The position numbers and the translations under genes were made by a program. From positions 1 through 64,000 of the forward strand of contig JAPOZT010000028.1 in assembly GCA_026705925.1 (NCBI GenBank): a DNA stretch of 64,000 nucleotides. The letters are read 5' to 3'. Origin of the DNA: Gemmatimonadota bacterium (GTDB lineage Bacteria; JAAXHH01). Numbering within the stretch: the first letter of the stretch is position 1; every line of letters begins with the position of its first letter. This document shows positions 8,716 through 16,443 of the stretch, piece after piece. The notes beneath the pieces are model-generated. The model was not told where the DNA came from. It worked only from the letters and a program-made list of their open reading frames with translations, and searched no databases.

Positions 8716-9669
8716 ATGGCACAGCGCGAACGATGCAGTATCGTGATCCCGACGTGGAATGCGGGCTATCTGGTCGAACGGTGCCTCCGTTCATTGAAAG
8801 ACCACGGGGCAGCGGACCGGGCGGAGATCGTGGTGGTGGACGACGGCAGTACGGCCGACACGGCCGAAAGGACGTGGGCGACCTGTCCGGACGCGGTCCT
8901 GGTCAGGCACGACGGGAACAGGGGGTTCGCCGCAGCCTGCAACACAGGGGTGTCGCGGGCTTTGCACGAGGTCGTGGTCCTGCTCAACAACGACGTCGTC
9001 GCCACCGGCCCCTTCCTGGATCCCCTCCTTTCCCATTTCCGTGACGATCGGGTGTTCGCCGTCAATCCACGGGTCTACCAGGCCGGAGACGGGCGTCCCG
9101 GCGGCGGTCTCGTGCGAGGCGCCATGCACTGCGGCCTGCTGCGGCTGAGGTGGGCGGAACGCGAGTCCCTGCGAGAAGGCCGTGCACTCACCCTCTACGC
9201 CAACGGGGCCGCCATGGCGGTGTCCCGGTCGAAGTACCTGGCACTGGGCGGATTCGATACGTTGTATGCCCCGTTCTACTCGGAAGACCTGGACCTGTCC
9301 TACCGCGCGTATCAGCGGGGTTGGACGGTGCTTTACGAACCGGAAAGCCGGCTCACCCACGAACACGGCACGACGATCGGCGCGCGGCACGACCGGGCCT
9401 TCATCGACCGCGTCAGCGCGAGAAACCGAATCCTCTTCGTGTGGCGCAACATGCGGGACCTCAGGTACCTGGTGTCGCATGTCTTCTGGATGATGGCTCG
9501 TTTCCTCGGCGCGGTGCTGAAGGGCGACCTGACCTTCCCGCGTGCGCTGATGGACGCGGCGCGTCTAAGGGATGCGGTAATGAAACGGCGGCGGTCCGAC
9601 CCGGCTTCAGTAGCAACCGACCGCGAGATCCTGGGGTCGACGTCCGGGTGGGCGGATCGGGAAAGTTGA
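8716..9669 (+). CDS. Glycosyltransferase family 2 (rhamnosyltransferase-like)
   Basis: The track ORF begins at 8539 inside the previous gene, but homology begins at MAQRERCSIVIPTWNAGYLV, so I use ATG 8716 (about 317 residues, 20 nt after the previous stop). It has the GT2 pattern VVVDDGSTADTAE, then VVLLNNDVVATGPFLDPLL, and YSEDLDLSYRAYQRGW, the ED acceptor/catalytic region of rhamnosyl- and galactofuranosyl-type transferases. The family architecture differs from the two WaaE-like genes upstream. It is probably cytoplasmic and membrane-associated, extending an O-antigen-like or core chain. Confidence 0.85.
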   Translation: MAQRERCSIVIPTWNAGYLVERCLRSLKDHGAADRAEIVVVDDGSTADTAERTWATCPDAVLVRHDGNRGFAAACNTGVSRALHEVVVLLNNDVVATGPFLDPLLSHFRDDRVFAVNPRVYQAGDGRPGGGLVRGAMHCGLLRLRWAERESLREGRALTLYANGAAMAVSRSKYLALGGFDTLYAPFYSEDLDLSYRAYQRGWTVLYEPESRLTHEHGTTIGARHDRAFIDRVSARNRILFVWRNMRDLRYLVSHVFWMMARFLGAVLKGDLTFPRALMDAARLRDAVMKRRRSDPASVATDREILGSTSGWADRES

Positions 9670-9750
9670 GCCCGTGAAGCGGCCGGATCGGCGGACCACC
9701 GGTACTTCGGATCTGCGGATCGCCCGTGCCGAAACAAAACTAGAGGTCTT

Positions 9751-10809
9751 ATGGACGCCCCGGATGCAAGGCGGATCCTCATCTCCCGTTTGCGCTTCAT
9801 CGGCGACGTGGTGCTCACCACACCGGTGATCCGGGCGTTGAAACGGCACTACGGGGATGCGGAACTCTACTACCTCGCGGAGGCGGGACCCGCGGCAGTC
9901 CTCGCCCGGAACCCTCACCTGGAAGAGGTGATCGCGCTGCCGGACGAACTCCTGCCGGGCCGTTCCGTGCTGACTCACTGCGGAGAACACCTGCGCTTCC
10001 TCCGAGCCCTACGTAAGCGTCGTTTCGACCTGGTGATCGATCTCTTCGGCAATCCGCGCAGCGCGCTGCTGACCCTGGCCACGGGCGCCCGGTACCGGGT
10101 CGGTTATACCGTGCGGGGAAGGGGCGCAGCATACAACGTCAAGATCAGGCGGTCGGATTCGCTCCGGGTAGTGGATGCCTACCTGGATGCGGTCCGTACG
10201 ATCGGTGTTCCCGTGGAGAACGACTGCACGGAGGTCCATTTCTCCGATGAAGACGCGGCGTGGGCCGATTCCTGGCTCGCGGATTGGGGCGTGGACGGCG
10301 ACCGCCGGATTGCCGCGTTGAACCCCGGTGCGAGCTGGCCGGCCAAGACGTGGAGCGCGGGCCGATTCGCCGAGGTGGCCCGCCGGATGACCGATGCGCT
10401 GGACCTCCGGGTACTGCTGGTCGCGGGACCGGGGCAGCGCGAGGCCATGGACGGATTGGCCGACATGGCCGGCCACGCCTTGCCCGTCGTGGAGACCGGT
10501 TCGCTGACCCGGTTGGCCGCGTTGATCCGGCGGTGCGATCTGTTCGTGTCCAATGACTGCGGGCCGATGCATATCGCCGCGGCTGTGGGCACGCCCACGA
10601 TCGGGCTTTTCGGTCCGAGCAGCCCGTCTATCTGGTTTCCCTATTCGGAGACCGATGGGCATGTCGCCCTGGAAGCCGATACGGACGACTGCTGCGGCCG
10701 TGATTTCTGCGTCCGGCCGGTCCCCTGCATCGAATCGATATCGCCGCAGCGCGTGCTTGAGGCCGCGGAATCCGTTCTGCGCGGGACCTCCAACCGCCCG
10801 GCGGAGTAG
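9751..10809 (+). CDS. Glycosyltransferase family 9 (heptosyltransferase), tandem copy A
   Basis: A 352-residue GT9 enzyme starting RRILISRLRFIGDVVLTTPV, with LNPGASWPAKTW in the middle and LFVSNDCGPMHIAAAVGTPT in the donor domain. A purine-rich AGAGG precedes the ATG. The next gene, 4 nt downstream, is a close paralog: both contain IDLFGNPRSALLT, and the DNA is nearly identical there (CTCTTCGGCAATCCGCGCAG in both). These are typical of ADP-heptose:LPS heptosyltransferases that add successive heptoses; the order of action is not known. Confidence 0.88.
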   Translation: MDAPDARRILISRLRFIGDVVLTTPVIRALKRHYGDAELYYLAEAGPAAVLARNPHLEEVIALPDELLPGRSVLTHCGEHLRFLRALRKRRFDLVIDLFGNPRSALLTLATGARYRVGYTVRGRGAAYNVKIRRSDSLRVVDAYLDAVRTIGVPVENDCTEVHFSDEDAAWADSWLADWGVDGDRRIAALNPGASWPAKTWSAGRFAEVARRMTDALDLRVLLVAGPGQREAMDGLADMAGHALPVVETGSLTRLAALIRRCDLFVSNDCGPMHIAAAVGTPTIGLFGPSSPSIWFPYSETDGHVALEADTDDCCGRDFCVRPVPCIESISPQRVLEAAESVLRGTSNRPAE

Positions 10810-10813
10810 GCCT

Positions 10814-11863
10814 ATGACCGAAGATCCCAGGCGCATACTGGTCATCAAACTGCGGGCCACCGGGGATGTCGTCCTGGCGACGCCCGTCATCGAGAACCTG
10901 AAGCGGCGCTTCCCGCGGGCCCGTATCTCCTTCCTGGCGGAGGAGGCGGCCGCGGATGTCCTGCGGTGGAATCCCCTGCTGGACGAGCTCATCGTACTGC
11001 CCTTGCGCCGGTGGGGAAGCCTGGGCATCCGGGGTTCCTGGCGCGAGCAGGCGCGGTTCTACAGCAACCTGCGCCGCAAAAGCTTCGATCTAGCGATCGA
11101 CCTCTTCGGCAATCCGCGCAGCGCACTGCTGACCCGGCTGACCGGGGCGCCGGAACGGGTCGGTTACGCCTTTCGTGTGCGCCGCCGCGCCTACACCACC
11201 GTGGTCACGCCCCCGAGCCGGCCACAGCACGAGGTTCAGTTCCACCTGGAAGCCCTGGAAGCGCTGGACATCCCGGTGGCCACAGACCGGCCGCGCGTCG
11301 TCGTGCCCGGGGCGGCCGACAGGAAAGCAGACGCATGGCTGCGTGAGCACGCCCCGGACGCCCGCGCGGTGATCGGACTGAATCCGGGAGGAGGGTGGGC
11401 CATCAAGCGCTGGCCGCCCGAGTTTTTCGGCCGCCTGGCCGACGCCCTGATCGATGAATACGCCGTGGACATCCTGGTGCTTTGGGGTCCGGGCGAGGAA
11501 GAATTGGTCGCACGGGTAACCAGCGCCATGCGCAACCGCCCCCACGTGCTCCCGGAGACGACGCTCGCCGAACTCGGCGCATTCCTCAAACGCTGCGACC
11601 TGCTGGTCAGCAACGACAGCGCACCGATGCACATGGCCGCGGCGCTGAACGTCCCCACCGTCGGAATCTTCGGTCCCACCGACCCCCGCGCACAGGGGCC
11701 CTGGGGCGACGGTCACGGCGTGGTGCGGAAGGAAAGCGTCGACTGTCTCGGATGCAACCGGACCAGGTGTCCGATCGGCAATATATGCATGACGACGCTT
11801 GAACCCGGGGAGCTACTGGAGAAGATACGCGCGTATCTTCCGGCCGGAATAGTCGGAACTTGA
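10814..11863 (+). CDS. Glycosyltransferase family 9 (heptosyltransferase), tandem copy B
   Basis: The track ORF starts at 10553 within copy A. The family N-terminus RRILVIKLRATGDVVLATPV begins after ATG 10814, giving 349 residues and a 4-nt intergenic gap. Other motifs are LNPGGGWAIKRWP and LLVSNDSAPMHMAAALNVPT. It ends with CLGCNRTRCPIGNICM, the cysteine-rich tail frequent in lipopolysaccharide heptosyltransferases. The last codons contain a perfect 20-bp palindrome, and the stop codon overlaps the -35 box of the RNase G promoter. Tandem paralog of copy A. Confidence 0.88.
   Translation: MTEDPRRILVIKLRATGDVVLATPVIENLKRRFPRARISFLAEEAAADVLRWNPLLDELIVLPLRRWGSLGIRGSWREQARFYSNLRRKSFDLAIDLFGNPRSALLTRLTGAPERVGYAFRVRRRAYTTVVTPPSRPQHEVQFHLEALEALDIPVATDRPRVVVPGAADRKADAWLREHAPDARAVIGLNPGGGWAIKRWPPEFFGRLADALIDEYAVDILVLWGPGEEELVARVTSAMRNRPHVLPETTLAELGAFLKRCDLLVSNDSAPMHMAAALNVPTVGIFGPTDPRAQGPWGDGHGVVRKESVDCLGCNRTRCPIGNICMTTLEPGELLEKIRAYLPAGIVGT
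11821..11840. repeat. Perfect 20-bp palindrome upstream of the RNase G promoter
   Basis: GAAGATACGCGCGTATCTTC is its own reverse complement. It lies in the last codons of the GT9 gene, 19 bp before the -35 box of the next transcription unit. It could bind a dimeric regulator, or it may be chance in coding sequence. Confidence 0.6.
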
Positions 11864-11888
11864 CACCACGCCATCCGAATGTTATATT
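11860..11888 (+). promoter_or_regulatory. Strong sigma70-type promoter for RNase G / L21 / L27 unit
   Basis: TTGACA (11860-11865), a 17-bp spacer and TATATT (11883-11888), about 60 bp before the RNase G start. The -35 box overlaps the stop codon of the GT9 gene. Confidence 0.75.
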
Positions 11889-11948
11889 TAACTACTTTGG
11901 AACATTCACGTTAACCGGCGCTTAAGGGGCCAGACAGAAGGTTGATAT

Positions 11949-13484
11949 TTGCGGAAAGACATCATAGTTGAGACGGCCACGCACGAAACGCGCATCGCGA
12001 TGCTCGAGGACAACCATCTCGTCGAGCTGCTGGTCGAACGCCCGGAACACGAACGCGTGGTCGGGAACATCTGCAAGGGCGTAGTAACGGCGGTCATACC
12101 GAGCATTCAGGCGGCCTTTGTGGATATCGGCCTGGACAAGGCGGCCTTCCTTCAGGCGTCGGACGTAACCAGTGGAGCGGACTGGATCGATTTCGACGAC
12201 GACGACGAGAAGCCCGATTCCGGCTCCGGACGGGGCAGGGACCGGGAATACCAGATCCAGGAGATGGTCAAGGAAGGCCAGGAAATCGTCGTCCAGATCA
12301 CGAAGGAGTCCATCGGCACCAAGGGACCGCGGGTCACCTCCCAGATATCCCTGCCGGGCAGGTTTCTCGTGCTGGTGCCCCATGCCAACTACGTCGGCGT
12401 TTCCCGGCGTATCGACGACTGGAGCGAGAAGCGCAGGCTGCGGGACCTGGCCAGGAAACTCAAGGACGACGACTTCGGGGTCATTGTGCGGACCGCCGCC
12501 CTGGGCAAATCGGATTCCGAGTTGAAGAACGACCTCAAGGCGCTGACCAGGACATGGCGGACTATAGAGAAGGAGGTCGGGAAGACGCCGGCGCCCGCCA
12601 TGATCCACAAGGATGTCGAAATGACGTCCGGAATGATTCGCGACCTGTTCACGCCCGATATCGACAGCGTGATCATCGACTCGAAGGCAGTATACAAGGA
12701 GATCCTGGCCTATCTCAAGGGAGTGGCCCCCCAGCTTCGCGAGCGCGTCCACATGTACGACGGGACGGCGCCGGTGTTCGACGCCTACGGGATCGAGAAC
12801 GAGATCGGCAAGGCGCTGCACCGGAAGGTTTGGCTGAAGAACGGCGGCTACATCCTCATCGAACCGACCGAAGCGCTGGTGACGATCGACGTGAATTCGG
12901 GACGGTACGCCGGATCCAGGGGACACGAGGAAACCGTGTTCCAGACCAACCTGGAAGCCTGTGCGGAGGTAGCGCGGCAGCTTCGGCTCAGGGATATCGG
13001 GGGCATCATCGTCATCGATTTCATTGACATGGAAGACCGCGGGAACCGGCGGCAGGTGCACCAGGAAATGGAGAAGGCCTTGTCGCACGACCGCGCGCGG
13101 ACACGCATGTCCAAGGAGATCAGCGAATTCGGGCTGATCGAGATGACCCGCCAGCGGATCCGCCCCAGCCTGCTGTTCACTTTCAGCGAGGCGTGCCCGG
13201 TGTGCGACGGGACCGGCCGCATTATGTCGCGCATCACCATGGTCACCCAGATCGGCCGGTGGCTGAAGCGGGCCAAGCCCGGCCTGAGAGAACGGAAGCT
13301 CAAGCTCAAGGTGCATCCCACCGTGGCGTTGAGCCTGCATGAAAACGGCCGGGAGAAACTGGTGAACCTGCAGGACGAATACAAGATGCAGCTTCAAGTC
13401 GAGGAAGACCCGTTCCTGCATGTGGAAGAATTCCGCGTGTTCTCGGGTAAGCGGGACCTGGACGTGACCGACGAGTTCAAGTAA
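11949..13484 (+). CDS. rng: Ribonuclease G/E family endoribonuclease
   Basis: A 511-residue RNase E/G catalytic-type protein involved in rRNA maturation and mRNA turnover. It has an S1-like RNA-binding region (GNICKGVVTAVIPSIQAAFV), the metal-binding acidic residues in VTIDVNSGRYAG and IIVIDFIDMED, and the zinc-link motif CPVCDGTGR. The length fits RNase G, with no long RNase E C-terminal scaffold. The start is TTG with a GAAGG ribosome site 7 nt upstream; no ATG fits better, as MRKDIIVET aligns with family N-termini. It precedes rplU and rpmA, a frequent arrangement, and has its own strong promoter. Confidence 0.95.
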   Translation: MRKDIIVETATHETRIAMLEDNHLVELLVERPEHERVVGNICKGVVTAVIPSIQAAFVDIGLDKAAFLQASDVTSGADWIDFDDDDEKPDSGSGRGRDREYQIQEMVKEGQEIVVQITKESIGTKGPRVTSQISLPGRFLVLVPHANYVGVSRRIDDWSEKRRLRDLARKLKDDDFGVIVRTAALGKSDSELKNDLKALTRTWRTIEKEVGKTPAPAMIHKDVEMTSGMIRDLFTPDIDSVIIDSKAVYKEILAYLKGVAPQLRERVHMYDGTAPVFDAYGIENEIGKALHRKVWLKNGGYILIEPTEALVTIDVNSGRYAGSRGHEETVFQTNLEACAEVARQLRLRDIGGIIVIDFIDMEDRGNRRQVHQEMEKALSHDRARTRMSKEISEFGLIEMTRQRIRPSLLFTFSEACPVCDGTGRIMSRITMVTQIGRWLKRAKPGLRERKLKLKVHPTVALSLHENGREKLVNLQDEYKMQLQVEEDPFLHVEEFRVFSGKRDLDVTDEFK

Positions 13485-13485
13485 G

Positions 13486-13522
13486 CGGACCACCGGACCA
13501 AACGGACCACCGGACCAAACGG
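13486..13522. repeat. 17-bp tandem repeat upstream of rplU
   Basis: CGGACCACCGGACCAAA occurs twice in direct tandem (13486-13502, 13503-13519), followed by the start of a third copy. It fills the gap between the RNase G stop and the L21 ribosome site. The period is not a multiple of three, unlike the repeats inside genes. Confidence 0.9.
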
Positions 13523-13538
13523 ACAAGGAGCGAAATAG

Positions 13539-13865
13539 ATGTACGCTGTGATCAGATCGGGCGATCAGCAGTTCAGTGTCAACGAGGGAGATACGATCCA
13601 GGTCGAGAAGATCGCCGCCGAAGTGGGCGACGAGATCACCATCGACCAGGTGCTCCTCCTGGGCGGCGGAGAGACGCTGGTCGGCACGCCGACGGTGGCC
13701 GGCGCCACGGTGACGGCCAGGGTTACCGAGCAGGGCCGCCATCCCAAGATCATTGTGTTCAAGATGAAACGCCGGAAGAACTACCGCCGGAAGAGAGGGC
13801 ACAGGCAGCCGTATACCGCGCTCGAAATCACCGGCATCAACTACGACCCAAGCGCATCCAACTGA
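13539..13865 (+). CDS. rplU: 50S ribosomal protein L21
   Basis: A 108-residue L21. It starts [20 protein letters not shown] and ends with the basic region [19 protein letters not shown] that contacts 23S rRNA. AAGGAG lies 8 nt before the ATG. Its place before rpmA is the standard order; the two are 19 nt apart. Confidence 0.98.
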   Translation: MYAVIRSGDQQFSVNEGDTIQVEKIAAEVGDEITIDQVLLLGGGETLVGTPTVAGATVTARVTEQGRHPKIIVFKMKRRKNYRRKRGHRQPYTALEITGINYDPSASN

Positions 13866-13884
13866 TCGGAAAGGACTTTCTCAG

Positions 13885-14139
13885 ATGGCCCACAAGAAAG
13901 GTGTAGGCAGTTCTCGCAACGGTCGAGACAGCAATCCCAAGTTTCTCGGCGTCAAGACCGGAGACGGCATGCGCGTCCGGGCCGGCAATATTATCGTCCG
14001 GCAGCGGGGAACGCGGATTCTGCCCGGTAACAACGTAGGCCGCGGCAACGACGACACCCTCTTCGCCCTGACGGACGGCATCGTCCAGTTCCGCCGGTAC
14101 GGGAAGAAGCGCACGCAGGTCCATATCGCCGACGGGTGA
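13885..14139 (+). CDS. rpmA: 50S ribosomal protein L27
   Basis: An 84-residue L27 with [20 protein letters not shown] at the N-terminus, which reaches toward the peptidyl-transferase centre. There is no extra leader before the AHKK motif, so it is the form not needing the Firmicutes Prp cleavage. The next gene begins 4 nt later, suggesting read-through into the phosphohexomutase. Confidence 0.98.
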   Translation: MAHKKGVGSSRNGRDSNPKFLGVKTGDGMRVRAGNIIVRQRGTRILPGNNVGRGNDDTLFALTDGIVQFRRYGKKRTQVHIADG

Positions 14140-14143
14140 CCCC

Positions 14144-16411
14144 ATGGCGATCGACGACGACGCCGTCGTTCGGAAGGCGAAAACCGGAATCTCCGGTTTC
14201 CTCGAGGAGCAGTTCCGCCGCGGGCTGATCGACGAAGGGCTCTACGAACAGGCCCGCCTGAACGTGCTTCCGAATCTGCGCCGCTGGTTGACCGACCCTC
14301 ACATCGGCCGGTTGTCCCCCCGGCTCGGCGACGGACTGAGAAGCGCCGTCGAAGCGGCCAGGTGGGACGAACTGGTCGAAGCCTTCGTGGACGAGATCAA
14401 GTTCGGCACGGCGGGCATACGCGGCAAAGCCGCCATGTCGGACGAAGAACTGCTGATCCTCGCCCGGGACGGCATGGACGCCCCCATCCTCAAGGGGCCG
14501 AATACCCTCAACAACATCGTTCTCCTGCTGAAGTCCACGGGCGTGGCGAAGTACGCGACCGCCCATGGACTCCTGTCCATCGTCATCGGCTATGACAGCC
14601 GGGTGGCGGGCCAGGAATTCGCCCGGCTGGTATCCGGGGTATTCCTCGCGGAGGGGCTGAAAGTCTACCTCTTCGATGAAGCCTGCCCGTATCCGGAAAT
14701 GACCTTCGCCATACCGACGCTGGGTGCCGACATGGGCATCCTGATCTCGGCGAGCCATAATGACCGAAGATATAATGGCTACAAGCTTTCCGCCGGAACG
14801 GGATCGCAGTTTTCTCCCAGGGAACGATCGGTCATCTACAACGACTACATCCGGAAGACGACCCCGGTCCAGGTAGCCCTCCAGGACTTCGATGACGCCG
14901 GTGTCGATCCGGATCACCCCGAAGACCCTCGCCGCGACGGCAACAGGCTCGTGTTCCTGGGCGGCGCCGCGCCGTTGCCCGGATTCGACTATCTCGGCCG
15001 TCCCCTCGTCGATATCCATCGGATGTACCAGGACCAGATCCGGGGATTCATATCCGATGCCGCGTTGATGAAATCGTGGGCGCCCTCCATCGGGATCGGG
15101 TACTGCGCCTTTCACGGGGCCGGACGCAAGGCCGTGCCCCGGCTGTTGAGCGATTTCGGTTTCACCCGGGTGGATGCGGTAACCCGCCACCGGTTGAACG
15201 AGCTCAACGGGCTCTTCCCCGCCTTTCAGGACCACCCGGAGCAACAACCGGACCCCGGAGATCCCACGGCGTCCGAGATCGCCGTTGACGCGTACGTCGA
15301 ACAGTACGGCGCGGGTGCCATGGAAGCGCTCGACCTGATGATCGGGACCGACCCGGATGCCGACCGTGTGGGACTCGTGGTCAAGGTCCCCCCGGCCTAC
15401 CGGAAGTACCACGACAACCGGTCCCACGTGCTGCTGTCGGCCGACGACGCATGGTCACTGCTACTCTGGTACCGCCTGGCGCAGGGTGCCGGTAGCACGC
15501 GGAACGAGAGCACGCGGGGTGGAAACGCGCAGGGCGCCGGGAACGCGCGGGCTTTTCACCCGCGGCCGGAAGAGTCGTTCATCGTGCTTTCCCACATCAC
15601 GACCGACGCGCTAGTCCGGCTCGCGCGGAAACACGGCGTCGGCGTCATCAAGACCTGGGTCGGGTTCGGCCTGATCGCCAACGCGGTCGAACGGGTGTGG
15701 GCGTGCGATGACCTGTCGGCCCCCCGGTTCAAAGATATCATCTATCATACCGAGGATATGGAGGGTATGCCCCGACGCTACAACGTGGGATGCCTGGAGC
15801 AGAGCAACGGATTCAGCATCCTGGGCGGACCGCCCGACACGGCCGCGGCCATGGGAAGCAACGGCCACGTGCGCGACAAGGACGGAGTCTTCGCCGCGAT
15901 CCTGCTCGCCGAAGTGGCGGCCTATGCCGCGTCCCATGGGACGACGGTCTACGAACTGATCGACGAACACATATACCTGGACCCCGATGTCGGGTATTTC
16001 GCCACTGACGTCGTTCCGGAGCCGCGCTGGGGAGAATTCAAGGGATTGGAAGGGCTGACGCGGAAGATCGGCATCCTGAGACGATGCGCGGAGCTGGGAC
16101 AACGCGTCCAGGACGGCGAATCCCTAACGCTGGACGGTCTCCCGGTCCGCTCATCAGAGACCTTCGTGGCGGGCAAGTACGCGGATGCGCACCAGTGGCC
16201 GGACTTTCCAGACGAGGGCATTCGATTCTATTTCGACGAGGAAAGACTCAACTATCTGACCGTGCGGCCGTCGGGTACGTCGCAGTGCCTCAGGTTCCAC
16301 ATCCAGTTGAAGGCGGAGAACCTGTCGCGAAGCGATCTGGCGCGGCAGAAGTTTGAGACCAGGATGCGTGCCCGGAGGATCATTCACGCGATGCGCGACC
16401 TGATCATGTAG
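14144..16411 (+). CDS. Phosphohexomutase (phosphoglucomutase/phosphomannomutase family)
   Basis: Converts hexose 6- and 1-phosphates, supplying sugar nucleotides for glycans. The alpha-D-phosphohexomutase motifs are present: FGTAGIRGK near the N-terminus, the phosphoserine loop LISASHNDRRYNGYK, the metal site GTDPDADR, and the phosphate-binding RPSGTSQ near the C-terminus. At 755 residues it is longer than common family members (450-600). One cause is a low-complexity insert AQGAGSTRNESTRGGNAQG before RAFHPRPEES; the N-terminal 80 residues are also extra. Specificity (glucose, mannose or glucosamine) cannot be set from sequence. Confidence 0.88.
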   Translation: MAIDDDAVVRKAKTGISGFLEEQFRRGLIDEGLYEQARLNVLPNLRRWLTDPHIGRLSPRLGDGLRSAVEAARWDELVEAFVDEIKFGTAGIRGKAAMSDEELLILARDGMDAPILKGPNTLNNIVLLLKSTGVAKYATAHGLLSIVIGYDSRVAGQEFARLVSGVFLAEGLKVYLFDEACPYPEMTFAIPTLGADMGILISASHNDRRYNGYKLSAGTGSQFSPRERSVIYNDYIRKTTPVQVALQDFDDAGVDPDHPEDPRRDGNRLVFLGGAAPLPGFDYLGRPLVDIHRMYQDQIRGFISDAALMKSWAPSIGIGYCAFHGAGRKAVPRLLSDFGFTRVDAVTRHRLNELNGLFPAFQDHPEQQPDPGDPTASEIAVDAYVEQYGAGAMEALDLMIGTDPDADRVGLVVKVPPAYRKYHDNRSHVLLSADDAWSLLLWYRLAQGAGSTRNESTRGGNAQGAGNARAFHPRPEESFIVLSHITTDALVRLARKHGVGVIKTWVGFGLIANAVERVWACDDLSAPRFKDIIYHTEDMEGMPRRYNVGCLEQSNGFSILGGPPDTAAAMGSNGHVRDKDGVFAAILLAEVAAYAASHGTTVYELIDEHIYLDPDVGYFATDVVPEPRWGEFKGLEGLTRKIGILRRCAELGQRVQDGESLTLDGLPVRSSETFVAGKYADAHQWPDFPDEGIRFYFDEERLNYLTVRPSGTSQCLRFHIQLKAENLSRSDLARQKFETRMRARRIIHAMRDLIM
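15478..15552 (+). repeat. Low-complexity insert in the phosphohexomutase gene
   Basis: Degenerate repeats (GCGCAGGGTGCCGG / GCGCAGGGCGCCGG with AGCACGCGG units) encode AQGAGSTRNESTRGG-type sequence. It is in frame and lies between conserved blocks, probably in a surface loop. Confidence 0.65.
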
Positions 16412-16443
16412 CGTGTTTCACGTGGGGCGGCGCCAGGGACGAT

